Shown here in pieces: positions 16,676-26,167 of a stretch of DNA of 57,025 nt; the stretch's first letter is position 1, and every line of letters starts with the position of its first letter. The notes under the pieces were generated by a model. It ran no database searches, was not told where the DNA came from, and saw nothing but the letters and a program-made list of their open reading frames with translations. The position numbers were made by a program, and so were the translations under genes. The stretch covers positions 1-57,025 of the forward strand of contig JAKIZM010000014.1 of the NCBI GenBank assembly GCA_022708025.1. The letters are read 5' to 3'. The stretch comes from Bacteroidota bacterium (GTDB taxonomy: Bacteria > Bacteroidota > Ignavibacteria > Ignavibacteriales > Ignavibacteriaceae).

Positions 16676-19660
16676 ATGTTTTCCAGATTTTACAAAGTTT
16701 TACTTTTAATACTGTTTGCCTGTTCCTTTACCTTTGCGCAGACTGGTAGAATTTCGGGAACGGTAACTGATCAGCAAACAGGTGAGCCCTTAATTGGGGC
16801 AAATATAATTGTTGTAGGTACAAGTTTGGGTGCTGCGTCTGATATCAATGGTGAGTATCTGATTACTAATCTGGTTGCAGGACAATATAATGTTAAAGCT
16901 TCGTACATCGGCTACACAGATGTAACTGTTAGCAATGTACTGGTTACTTCGGGCTTAACAACCAGACTCAACTTTACATTACAGCCTACAGGACTAACAA
17001 CAGGCGAAGTTGTTATAGTTTCTGAAAGACCTTTGATTGATAGAACCTCAACCAATGCATTAAGAAGAATTGGACCTGAGGATATGGAAAATCTTGGTCT
17101 TAGAAGCCTGAATGCCATAGTTCAGCTTCAGCCCGGTATTGTTACACAAAACGGATTAACTTTTATCCGTGGCAGCAGACCCGATGAGACTGGCTATACT
17201 GTTGAAGGTTCTGATACAAAAAATATATTAAATCGAAATGGCGGAAGCCTTGTAACAGTTACTGCAGATGCTTTACAGGAAGTTCTTGTACAAGCAGGCG
17301 GTTATACTGCTGAATTTGGTAATGCTAATGCTGGTATTGTCTCTTCTGAATTCAAAACAGGTACAAACACCTATAAATTCTCTTTCAGAGCTGAAACAGA
17401 TAACCTTGGTAATTACCCTGGTGAGAAATTCTTAGGTACGTATTCTTATGGTTATTCTAATTACGTGTTTACTTTCGGTGGTCCAATTGTTACAGATAAG
17501 CTTAAAATTTTCTTATCCGCAGAAAATACATTTGACAGAGACAGCAGAAAATTTTTTGATGCTAACCCTTTGGCATTTTCTGATGGAGCTCTTTTTGATA
17601 CTACAAAGGTTTACGATTATGGTACCTTTGGCGGCGCAAAAACTGATTATCAAATTCTTAAATGGGATGCAGCAAATATTCCCGGTAATTCAAATAACAG
17701 ATATACAACGAATGGTACATTAGTTTTTGATAATAATCCATTAATCTTAAGATTAGCAGGTGCTTTTACCTGGCGAACGGGAAAAGGAACCAACGATATT
17801 TTTAATATTTTTAATTCTGACAGAATGACAATTACTGATGCATCAAGCCTTTTATTAAATCTGAAGGGTACATATTTGCTGGAATCTAATTCATTCGTCG
17901 AGGCAGGTCTTGGGTTCTTTGATTACAGGGAAAAGGTTTATGATCCTTTCTTCAAAGATAATTTTCTTTTATATAGTGATAGTTTAGCTGCCGCAGAATA
18001 TGGATGGAAATATGCCAACTATTATTCAGCTCCACCTCAATATGATTTTTATGGATTCCCCTTTAACAGACCGGGAACCAACTTAAGCAGATTTAGAAAA
18101 GACCATAATAATTATATCAATGCAAGTGTATCTTATACAGGACAAATTCAAAAACATGCGTTAAAAATTGGAGGTAGCTATCAATACTGGACAGTAAGAC
18201 GCTGGGATAACGGTTCTCCAAGCAATTTCTTATCAACAATCAGAAATAATCCTGATCAGGCAAGAGATTCGCTCTCTACTCTTATTGGAACAACCTTGTT
18301 CGCCAATTTTAATAATTATGGTTTTGATGTATTTGGTAATGAGACATCAAATAATGATGGAGTCTTTGCTCCTAAACATCCTACGTTTTTATCCGGATAT
18401 GTTACAGACAGATTTGAAATTAGTGATCTTATTATTAATGCCGGTTTAAGATATGATTATATAGATATGGATAGCTGGGCATGGGAAGACCCGTTAAACC
18501 CTGGTATTGACAGGGTAAATCATACAATCCCTGATACTTCTTATAGAAAAGGTGATACATTTAGTTATCTATCACCAAGATTAGGATTTGCTTTCCCGGT
18601 TACTGATAAAACAGTATTCCATTTACAATTTGGAAAATTTGTTCAGTCACCTAGCTTAGATGTTGCATACAGAGGTGTTTACATTTCAGCTCAGCAGATT
18701 CAGGGTGCAAACTTATTCACTAATCCGATAGCATATAATCCAAGCCCGATCAGAACAACTCAGTATGAAATCGGATTATCACATCAATTTACAGACTTTG
18801 CAGCCCTTGATATTACTTTGTTCTATAAAGACATAAAAGGACAGCTACAATATACTGTAGTTAATACTGCACCTGGTGCTATCAGAAGTAAATATAATGT
18901 TTTCTCTAATCAGGACTTTGCTACAACCAAAGGTTTGGAGCTTAGTTTTAAGATGAGAAGAATTGAAAGATTCAGTGCGGGCATAAATTATACATACTCA
19001 TCTGCACAGGGTACAAACTCACTATCCGGTAGCGGTATCGGCTCCGTTGAAGTTAACGGTAACGTACCAACGGTTTTAATCCCATTGGATTATAATCAGA
19101 CACATAGAGGTTCTTTCATTGTTGATTTCAGATTTGATAAAGGAGATGGCGGTCCAATATTAGAACAGTTTGGTATAAATCTATTGTTGACATTTAATAG
19201 CGGACACCCGTTCACTTATTCAACCTGGGCAGGTTTAGGTCAGTCTTCTGCATGGACAGGCGGGCTAACTCCAATTGGTTCAGGTGATACAAGAGGCAGA
19301 AGACCTTATGGACCAATAAATTCTTCTACAACTCCGTGGGTATATAATTTTGACCTTAGAGTTGATAAGACTGTAAACATTTATGACTTTGATTTTAATA
19401 TTTATGTTCAGGTTTATAATCTGTTAAACACAAAGAACGCAATAAATGTTTATGATAAAACTGGTAATGCAAATGATGATGGATTCTTAAATACACCAGA
19501 TGCTAAGACTCTAATTGCTAATCCCAGATATACTGAAAGATTTGCTGATCTTTACAGAGCAATTAGTTTAGACAACAGAGCAGCCGCCTATAATGTTTAT
19601 GGTTTTGATGTTTTTGGTCCTCCAAGACAATTGGTTGCTGGCATCTCGGTTAACTTTTAA
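16676..19660 (+). CDS. TonB-dependent receptor with carboxypeptidase-like N-terminal domain
   Basis: A 994-aa outer-membrane receptor. It has a signal peptide (about 1-21, ending FAQ). Residues about 24-105 are a carboxypeptidase regulatory-like domain (GRISGTVTDQQTGEPLIGA, SDINGEYLITNLVAGQYNV, SYIGYTDV). A plug domain follows (SLNAIVQLQPGIV, FIRGSRPDETGYTVEG) and then a large beta-barrel ending in the outer-membrane signature VAGISVNF. This is the SusC-like/CarboxypepD_reg architecture used to import large substrates. No SusD homologue is adjacent; a large secreted protein follows instead. The substrate is unknown. An AACGGAGG ribosome site precedes the ATG. Confidence 0.9.
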   Translation: MFSRFYKVLLLILFACSFTFAQTGRISGTVTDQQTGEPLIGANIIVVGTSLGAASDINGEYLITNLVAGQYNVKASYIGYTDVTVSNVLVTSGLTTRLNFTLQPTGLTTGEVVIVSERPLIDRTSTNALRRIGPEDMENLGLRSLNAIVQLQPGIVTQNGLTFIRGSRPDETGYTVEGSDTKNILNRNGGSLVTVTADALQEVLVQAGGYTAEFGNANAGIVSSEFKTGTNTYKFSFRAETDNLGNYPGEKFLGTYSYGYSNYVFTFGGPIVTDKLKIFLSAENTFDRDSRKFFDANPLAFSDGALFDTTKVYDYGTFGGAKTDYQILKWDAANIPGNSNNRYTTNGTLVFDNNPLILRLAGAFTWRTGKGTNDIFNIFNSDRMTITDASSLLLNLKGTYLLESNSFVEAGLGFFDYREKVYDPFFKDNFLLYSDSLAAAEYGWKYANYYSAPPQYDFYGFPFNRPGTNLSRFRKDHNNYINASVSYTGQIQKHALKIGGSYQYWTVRRWDNGSPSNFLSTIRNNPDQARDSLSTLIGTTLFANFNNYGFDVFGNETSNNDGVFAPKHPTFLSGYVTDRFEISDLIINAGLRYDYIDMDSWAWEDPLNPGIDRVNHTIPDTSYRKGDTFSYLSPRLGFAFPVTDKTVFHLQFGKFVQSPSLDVAYRGVYISAQQIQGANLFTNPIAYNPSPIRTTQYEIGLSHQFTDFAALDITLFYKDIKGQLQYTVVNTAPGAIRSKYNVFSNQDFATTKGLELSFKMRRIERFSAGINYTYSSAQGTNSLSGSGIGSVEVNGNVPTVLIPLDYNQTHRGSFIVDFRFDKGDGGPILEQFGINLLLTFNSGHPFTYSTWAGLGQSSAWTGGLTPIGSGDTRGRRPYGPINSSTTPWVYNFDLRVDKTVNIYDFDFNIYVQVYNLLNTKNAINVYDKTGNANDDGFLNTPDAKTLIANPRYTERFADLYRAISLDNRAAAYNVYGFDVFGPPRQLVAGISVNF

Positions 19661-19720
19661 TTTATAGGAGATTATAATGTTATCCTATAAAAAATATAAT
19701 TTATGCGGAGGTTATTTAAT

Positions 19721-22700
19721 ATGAAAAAACTCAATTTATTAAGTTTAATACTAATTCTCCTTTCCTTTTTCGTAGCTTCAAATAGTTTGCTTGCAAACTA
19801 TAAGGGCGAAGAAAAAGATAAAGGGAAAAAACCAGCGCTTCAGAAGACAACAGCACTTAATCCGCGACAGAGTCTGATGAATATAAATAAAGTAACCATG
19901 TGGGTCTCTGATGAAGGATTCCATGATTGGGTGGTTGCTTCCAGCTGGAACGGAGCTTTCCCAAGTGGTAGCAGTGTTGGAGCTATCTTTGCTGAAGGCG
20001 TTGTTTGGGGTGGACAGGTAAATGACGGAAGCAGTCCGGCTGTCAGAGTAAATGGAAATACTTATGGAACGGGTTGTGCCCCTCTTACACGTCTATTTAG
20101 AGTAAGACCCGATTATTTATGGGGAGATCTAACAGATGATGCTGCTACATTTAATGATATTCCTTCTTCTTCTGTTACTTCTGCCAACATTCAGGAAATA
20201 AGAGATCAGTATGCTGCTGATTGGGCAGAATGGCCAGTTGATGAGGGAGCCATGTACGAAGAACGTAATGGAATCCCCGGCTATCAACCAGCAGTTGATT
20301 TAAACAATAATGGCAAATTCGAACCTGAAGAAGGTGATATTCCCGGCGTACCTGGTGCATCTCAATCCTTATTTATCAAATACAATGACGATCTCTCGGA
20401 GTCAAACTATGGTTCGCCACCAATCGGTTTGGTAGTATCAGAAACTTATTGGGCTTATGCTGCTTCGGGAGCTTTAGGCAATGTAATATTTAAAAAGATG
20501 GACCTGATTTATACCGGAACTCCAAACTCATCTACTAATGCTACAATTGATAGTTTCTTTATTGTTCAATGGGCTGACCCTGATGTTGGAACATCGTCAG
20601 ACGATTTTGCAGGTTGCGACACTATATTAAATATGGGATATGCTTATAGTTCCGGAACATCTGATGCAACTTATGCAGGTTTGCAATTAGCTCCACCAGC
20701 AGTAGGTTATGACTTCTTACAAGGTGCTTCAAAATTTACCGGTGATCCGAATGATAGCGCATTGTTTGATCTTAAATGGAGAAAAGGTTATAAATATTTT
20801 AATGACAAACCGATGAGTTCCTATATTTATTTTGCTGCTGGCGGTGCCTGGAGCGATCCGGGATTTAATTACAATGGAACTCTTGAGTTTTATAATTTGA
20901 TGAGAGGAAAAAAACCAATTCCAAGATATCCAAGTGCTAGTCCTTTCCCTGAAGAGGTAACAGATATTTCTCCATCTGGCACTTTTTTACTTGCTGGCGA
21001 TCCTGTTACCGGAACCGGTAAAATTGACGGACGTGTTGAAGGTCCGGGCGACAGAAGAATTATGGTGGTAAATGGACCAATTACACTAAGTAAAGGTGAT
21101 ACGGCTCAGATAGTATTGGGACTTGTTTATGGATTAGGCAGAAACAATCTTTCAAGTATTAGTGTGATGAAATATTATGATGCTTTCGCACAGTATGCTT
21201 ATGATCAGTTGTTTGATGTGCCTTTAATGCCTCCTCCAACTGTAAAATCTGTGGCTTTAGATAATGAGATTTCCATCTATTGGAATGAAACTGCAAGCTT
21301 ACAAGAGGCTACTGAAAATCAAGCCTATGGTCCTTATGAATTTCAGGCATATTCAGTATATCAGTTGCCCCCCGGAAGCAAAGATATTGCTGACGGTATC
21401 AGGGTAGCTACTTATGATGTTGTTGATAATATAAGCTTCTTATCAGATAAAATATTGGATGAAAATACAGGCATTGTTTATACGCGTCCAATAGTTCCGT
21501 TAGATAACGTAAGCGGTGTAAGAAGAAGAATGCTAATTGATAAAGATTATCTGAACAATAAACCATTGGTTAATGGACAATCATATACCTTTGCTGTTAC
21601 AGCTATCGGTTACAAAGATGATCCATCATTACCATCATATATTTTAGAGTCTGCACCAACAATTGTTGAAATAGTACCACAGACTACTAATCCGGGAGTA
21701 ACATATTCTACTACAGCCGGCGATAGTATTGCTGTTACACACAATGGCGGCAGTGATGGTTCTGTAGAGGTTATTGTTCTCGATCCAACGCGGGTTACCG
21801 GACATGATTATAGAGTTAATTTTGCGGCAGATGGTACCTGGTCGCTAACCGATGTAACAGATGGAGTTGTAAAGTTAGAAAATCAGGAAAATCAGAGCGG
21901 CGATGAAAATTATTTTGTTGTCGATGGTCTTTTAATTAAAGTTATTGGTCCTCCTGTGGATATTAATAACTGGTCATTTACACCTTCTGCTGCCAGATGG
22001 TTTACTGGTGTTGATGCTGGTGGTGAGCAATTCTTTGGCGGATTGCTTTTAGGTTCAGATTTCTTTGGCAGTAATATTACACCTGATCAATATGTTACTG
22101 TTGAATTAAGATTTGTTACCGACAGGAATAACGGGCAAAGAGCCTACAGGTATTTAAGAGGCGGTACACCAAGTTACGGTTATATGGATTATGAAAAACA
22201 ATATTTCACATTGTGGGATGTTGACGCCAATCCACCGCAGCAATTATCTGTTGCTTATGTTGAGCAGGCTGGCAGACCTGCTGCTGATACTACCTGGAGA
22301 CCTACAGCCGATAACGGTGATAGAGAATATTTGTTCTTCCTAAAGGCTCCATATACAGATACTCCTGACCCGTATTTTACGTCAAGAAATGCATTAAGTC
22401 AGGCAGACGAATTCCCAACTTTGTATGCATTATGGCCACTGCAGCGAGGAACAATGCCATTTAATCCTCAGGATGGTCAGGTCTTTAAAATCGTACCTAA
22501 CTATTCTAATACAATTGATGATGAATTTACATTTAAAGCACCTGTTCCACCAAGTTTTAGTCCGGATAAAGCTAAAACTGATGTTGAAAAAATCAATGTA
22601 TTCCCAAATCCATATTATGGATACCAGTATAGAGAAACAGCACCGAATAATAAATATGTAACTTTTAATCATTTGCCTGATAATGCAGTTATCAGAATAT

Positions 22701-22903
22701 TTGATTTGAGCGGTGTTCTTGTTAAAACAATAACTCATGTTCCTAATCAGGGACAATTTGAAACCTGGAATCTGGCAAACGATAATAACTATCCTGTAGC
22801 CAGCGGTATTTATATCGTTTATATTGATATGCCGGATTTAGGAAAAACAAAGATCATAAAATTAGCTGTTATTCAAGAACAGCAGATGTTAAAAGTATAT
22901 TGA
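19721..22903 (+). CDS. Large secreted protein with variant T9SS sorting tail
   Basis: A 1060-aa protein with a signal peptide (about 1-26, ending LLAN). GCGGAGG ten bases upstream fixes the ATG at 19721 rather than 19703. The central region resembles no catalytic family I know and has repeated beta-sandwich character with aromatic-glycine loops. Near residue 1000 a FlgD/T9SS-like tail begins (INVFPNPYYG, IRIFDLSGVLVKTI, VASGIYIVYIDMP), replacing the usual NPFNP motif with NPYYG. It lies in one operon between the TonB receptor and a PorV/PorQ-family barrel. A T9SS cargo working with the receptor is the best guess. Confidence 0.7.
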   Translation: MKKLNLLSLILILLSFFVASNSLLANYKGEEKDKGKKPALQKTTALNPRQSLMNINKVTMWVSDEGFHDWVVASSWNGAFPSGSSVGAIFAEGVVWGGQVNDGSSPAVRVNGNTYGTGCAPLTRLFRVRPDYLWGDLTDDAATFNDIPSSSVTSANIQEIRDQYAADWAEWPVDEGAMYEERNGIPGYQPAVDLNNNGKFEPEEGDIPGVPGASQSLFIKYNDDLSESNYGSPPIGLVVSETYWAYAASGALGNVIFKKMDLIYTGTPNSSTNATIDSFFIVQWADPDVGTSSDDFAGCDTILNMGYAYSSGTSDATYAGLQLAPPAVGYDFLQGASKFTGDPNDSALFDLKWRKGYKYFNDKPMSSYIYFAAGGAWSDPGFNYNGTLEFYNLMRGKKPIPRYPSASPFPEEVTDISPSGTFLLAGDPVTGTGKIDGRVEGPGDRRIMVVNGPITLSKGDTAQIVLGLVYGLGRNNLSSISVMKYYDAFAQYAYDQLFDVPLMPPPTVKSVALDNEISIYWNETASLQEATENQAYGPYEFQAYSVYQLPPGSKDIADGIRVATYDVVDNISFLSDKILDENTGIVYTRPIVPLDNVSGVRRRMLIDKDYLNNKPLVNGQSYTFAVTAIGYKDDPSLPSYILESAPTIVEIVPQTTNPGVTYSTTAGDSIAVTHNGGSDGSVEVIVLDPTRVTGHDYRVNFAADGTWSLTDVTDGVVKLENQENQSGDENYFVVDGLLIKVIGPPVDINNWSFTPSAARWFTGVDAGGEQFFGGLLLGSDFFGSNITPDQYVTVELRFVTDRNNGQRAYRYLRGGTPSYGYMDYEKQYFTLWDVDANPPQQLSVAYVEQAGRPAADTTWRPTADNGDREYLFFLKAPYTDTPDPYFTSRNALSQADEFPTLYALWPLQRGTMPFNPQDGQVFKIVPNYSNTIDDEFTFKAPVPPSFSPDKAKTDVEKINVFPNPYYGYQYRETAPNNKYVTFNHLPDNAVIRIFDLSGVLVKTITHVPNQGQFETWNLANDNNYPVASGIYIVYIDMPDLGKTKIIKLAVIQEQQMLKVY

Positions 22904-22910
22904 TATTTAA

Positions 22911-22940
22911 AAGAGTACAAGCTTAAGTGCTTGTACTCTT
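22911..22940 (+). terminator. Hairpin between the large secreted protein and PorV-like genes
   Basis: AAGAGTACAAGC (22911-22922), loop TTAAGT, GCTTGTACTCTT (22929-22940): a perfect 12-bp stem, 8 bases after the stop codon. The tail is only moderately T-rich, so it may attenuate rather than stop transcription before the next gene. Confidence 0.6.
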
Positions 22941-22971
22941 AAATAAAATTTTAATTATTTCGGAGGAAATT

Positions 22972-24012
22972 ATGTTTCAAATGAAAAGAATAATGTTCAT
23001 ACTCTTGATACTGAGCTTCTCAGCCTTTGAAACATTCGGTGGTGGTCACAATCGTGCAGGTACCTCAGCTTCACCAGAATTAAGAATTCCGGTTGGCGCA
23101 AGATACCTTGCAATGTCAGGTGCTACGATTGCCAATGTTACAGGTCTGGAAGGTATTTACTGGAACCCGGCTGGCGTTGATTTTAGTCCTACATCAGCCA
23201 ACGCATTATTTTCATACCGCTCATATATGGCGGATATGAATGTCAATTATGTAGCCGCAAGCGGAAGACTTGGCGACTTCGGCTCTGTTGGAATATCTAT
23301 TAGGTCCTTTAATATCGGAGATATTCAAGAGACAACTATGGATCAACCCGATGGAACGGGTGCCGTAATCAGCCCAACATTTTTTGTATTAGGATTAACT
23401 TACTCAAAACAGTTAACTGACAGAATTTCCGTTGGAGCTAATTTTAACTTAATTAATGAATCTATAGACAGAGTATCAGCTTCAGGATTCAGCTTTGATT
23501 TCGGTGTCCAGTACAGGGATCTGCTCGAAGTTCCTGGATTAGATCTGGGCGTCGTTGTCAGAAATCTTGGTTCTCCAATGAAATTTGACGGTAATGCGCT
23601 TTATGTAAATGCGATCGACCCGAACTCAAACAGAGGACCAACGTATCTGTTGGTTGAAGCGGCAACTGCCGAACTACCGTCAGATATATCAATTGGTCTT
23701 TCATATAAAAATAAATTTGACGAAGAAAATGCTGTAACAATCGCAGGTGCATTTCAAAATAATAACTATACTTATGATGATTATAAGTTCGGTGCAGAAT
23801 ATTCTTATAGAGATATTTTCTTTGTAAGAGGCGGTTATCTTTTCTCACCACAGTCAACTGACGATACACCAAACATTTTCCAGAATTATACGCTTGGTTT
23901 GGGATTAAACTTCAAAGAGTTTAGCGGTATCGATCTTTCACTTGATTATGCATTTGTACCTGTTAAATATTTTGATTCGAATCATATATTTGCATTATCA
24001 TTCGGCTTCTAA
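22972..24012 (+). CDS. PorV/PorQ family outer-membrane protein
   Basis: A 346-aa outer-membrane beta-barrel with a signal peptide (about 1-22). The family signature LRIPVGARYLAMSGAT...GLEGIYWNPAG follows directly, as in PorV/PorQ and UPF0164 proteins, and the chain ends HIFALSFGF with a C-terminal aromatic. PorV is the T9SS shuttle that binds cargo tails after translocation. This copy lies directly after a T9SS-like cargo gene, which suggests a dedicated role, though FadL-like transport is an alternative. The start is fixed by CGGAGG ten bases upstream. The frame is open further upstream without a ribosome site. Confidence 0.8.
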   Translation: MFQMKRIMFILLILSFSAFETFGGGHNRAGTSASPELRIPVGARYLAMSGATIANVTGLEGIYWNPAGVDFSPTSANALFSYRSYMADMNVNYVAASGRLGDFGSVGISIRSFNIGDIQETTMDQPDGTGAVISPTFFVLGLTYSKQLTDRISVGANFNLINESIDRVSASGFSFDFGVQYRDLLEVPGLDLGVVVRNLGSPMKFDGNALYVNAIDPNSNRGPTYLLVEAATAELPSDISIGLSYKNKFDEENAVTIAGAFQNNNYTYDDYKFGAEYSYRDIFFVRGGYLFSPQSTDDTPNIFQNYTLGLGLNFKEFSGIDLSLDYAFVPVKYFDSNHIFALSFGF

Positions 24013-24033
24013 GCTATAGTGTTTATTTTTTTA

Positions 24034-24066
24034 ATCCGTGCAGTTAACTGCTGCACGGATTTTTTT
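24034..24066 (+). terminator. Rho-independent terminator of the receptor locus
   Basis: ATCCGTGCAG (24034-24043), loop TTAACTG, CTGCACGGAT (24051-24060), then six T. A perfect 10-bp stem 21 bases after the PorV-like stop codon. Confidence 0.92.
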
Positions 24067-24201
24067 ATCCAATCATAAGGTATTCACTTCACTGTTCAAT
24101 TCCATTTGCCGTTTATGTATTTTTAGAAGGTAAAATAACCCGCTTATCCGAGTTTTACATAGATGCTATTATTCCTTTAACAAATCTACAAGGAGATTAA
24201 T

Positions 24202-26100
24202 ATGAAACAATTAATTATTTCAGGATTGATTATGATTTTTACTGTATCGCTTTTTCCACAACAAACAGATGTACCCCTAATTCCAATGAAAGATTTTTTC
24301 AGGAATCCGGAAAAGAGGAGCTATCAAATTTCACCAGATGGAGTTTATTTATCCTTTATGCAGCCGGTTAATTCCAGAATGAATGTCTTTGTTCAAAAAA
24401 TCGGAGAAGAGAAAACAACACAGGTTACATTTGCTACCGAAAGAGATATTGCTGGATATTTCTGGAAAGGTAATAACAGAATAATTTATATCCAGGACTC
24501 AAAGGGCGATGAAAATTTCAGATTATACGCAGTTGATCGCGATGGCAAAAACCAAAGAGATCTTACGCCATTCGATAAAGTAAGAGCAGGTGTAGTAGAT
24601 GATCTCGAAGACAATCCTGATGAAATGTTAATACAGTTGAATAAAAACAATCTACAGGTATTTGATGTTTACAGAATTAATGTTAACAACGGAGAAATGA
24701 CAGAAGTTGGACAAAATCCGGGCAATATAACAGGCTGGTTAACTGATCACGACGGCAAATTAAGAATTGCAACAACAACGGATGGAGTTAATTCAAGCGT
24801 TCTTTATCGCGATACTGAAGATCAGGACTTTAAACCTTTGATTACCACAACATTTAAAGAAACTCTTGCCCCGCTTTTCTTTACTTTCGATAATAAAAAT
24901 CTTTACATGGCTTCAAATATTGGAAGAGATAAATCAGCAATTGTTGAATATAACATTGCAGATAATAAGGAAGTAAAAGTTTTATATGAAAATCCTGATT
25001 ATGATGTTGAAAACTTAAGCTACTCAAGGAAACGAAAAGAAATAACTTTCGCCTCTTATGTTGGATGGAAACAAGAATATCATTTCTTTGATAAAGCAAC
25101 AAAAGAAATATATGACAATTTAAATTCTAGATTATCGGGATTGCAAATTGCAGTTGTAGGTAATAACAAAGATGAAGATAAGCTATTGGTGAGGACATAT
25201 AGTGACAAATCACTTGGGGCGTATTATTTCTACGATGTTAAGACAAAGGATCTTAAAAAGCTTTCCGATGTAAGTCCTTGGCTTGATGAAAAATATCTTT
25301 CAGATCAAAAACCAATTACATATAAATCACGGGATGGATTAACGATTAATGGTTACTTAACATTACCAAAAGGAGTTGAACCAAAAAATCTTCCTGTTGT
25401 TGTTAATCCTCACGGTGGTCCCTGGGCACGCGATTCGTGGGGCTTCAATCCAGAAGTTCAGTTCCTTGCGAATAGAGGTTATGCAATATTACAAATGAAC
25501 TTCAGAGGATCTACCGGCTATGGAAAAGAATTCTGGGAAATATCATTTAAACAATGGGGCAAAACCATGCAGGATGATATTTCTGATGGCGTCAAATGGT
25601 TGATTGAACAAGGAATTGCTGATCCAAAAAGAGTTGGTATTTACGGCGGCTCTTATGGCGGTTATGCAACTCTCGCCGGATTAACATTCTCTCCGGAACT
25701 TTATGCCTGCGGAGTTGATTATGTAGGAGTTTCAAATTTATTTACTTTTCAGAATTCTATTCCTCCTTATTGGGCACCTATGCGAGAGATGCTTTATGAG
25801 ATGGTTGGAAATCCCGAAAAGGATTCTTTACTGCTTCGCGATGCATCGCCTGTTTTTCATGTTGATAAAATAGTTGCTCCTTTGTTTATTGCGCAAGGCG
25901 CACACGACCCAAGAGTAAATAAAAACGAATCAGATCAGATGGTAGAAGCATTGAAGAAAAGAGGAATTGATGTTCCTTATATGGTAAAAGATAATGAAGG
26001 ACATGGTTTCAGAAATGAAGAAAACAGATTTGATTTTTATGATGCAATGGAACAATTCTTTTCCAAATATCTTGGCGGCAGATCTGCAGAACGAAAATAA
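24202..26100 (+). CDS. S9 family prolyl-oligopeptidase-type peptidase
   Basis: A 632-aa exported serine peptidase with a signal peptide (about 1-19). Residues about 25-360 form an N-terminal beta-propeller that gates the active site. The C-terminal alpha/beta-hydrolase domain carries the triad: S484 in YGGSYGGYA, D569 in GAHDPRVNK and H601 in NEGHGFRNE. HGGPW near residue 404 supplies the oxyanion hole. It should cleave peptides or dipeptides in the periplasm (acylaminoacyl-peptidase/DPP-like). An AAGGAGA site precedes the ATG. It is monocistronic, with terminators on both sides. Confidence 0.93.
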   Translation: MKQLIISGLIMIFTVSLFPQQTDVPLIPMKDFFRNPEKRSYQISPDGVYLSFMQPVNSRMNVFVQKIGEEKTTQVTFATERDIAGYFWKGNNRIIYIQDSKGDENFRLYAVDRDGKNQRDLTPFDKVRAGVVDDLEDNPDEMLIQLNKNNLQVFDVYRINVNNGEMTEVGQNPGNITGWLTDHDGKLRIATTTDGVNSSVLYRDTEDQDFKPLITTTFKETLAPLFFTFDNKNLYMASNIGRDKSAIVEYNIADNKEVKVLYENPDYDVENLSYSRKRKEITFASYVGWKQEYHFFDKATKEIYDNLNSRLSGLQIAVVGNNKDEDKLLVRTYSDKSLGAYYFYDVKTKDLKKLSDVSPWLDEKYLSDQKPITYKSRDGLTINGYLTLPKGVEPKNLPVVVNPHGGPWARDSWGFNPEVQFLANRGYAILQMNFRGSTGYGKEFWEISFKQWGKTMQDDISDGVKWLIEQGIADPKRVGIYGGSYGGYATLAGLTFSPELYACGVDYVGVSNLFTFQNSIPPYWAPMREMLYEMVGNPEKDSLLLRDASPVFHVDKIVAPLFIAQGAHDPRVNKNESDQMVEALKKRGIDVPYMVKDNEGHGFRNEENRFDFYDAMEQFFSKYLGGRSAERK

Positions 26101-26122
26101 TTTTTATCTATCATTCCAAACG

Positions 26123-26153
26123 AAGTGAAGCAATCTGATAGATTGCTTCACTT
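26123..26153. terminator. Bidirectional terminator built from a palindromic repeat
   Basis: AAGTGAAGCAATCT (26123-26136), loop GAT, AGATTGCTTCACTT (26140-26153): a perfect 14-bp stem between two convergent genes. The sequence CGAAGTGAAGCAATCT resembles the repeat found inside the coding sequence at 56068-56094 (shared GAAGCAATCT core). Confidence 0.8.
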
Positions 26154-26167
26154 TACTCATAATAATT

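Noticed and set aside
19721..22903. SusD-like partner of the TonB receptor
   Set aside because: It has no lipobox and no SusD-type helical repeats, and it ends in a sorting-like tail.
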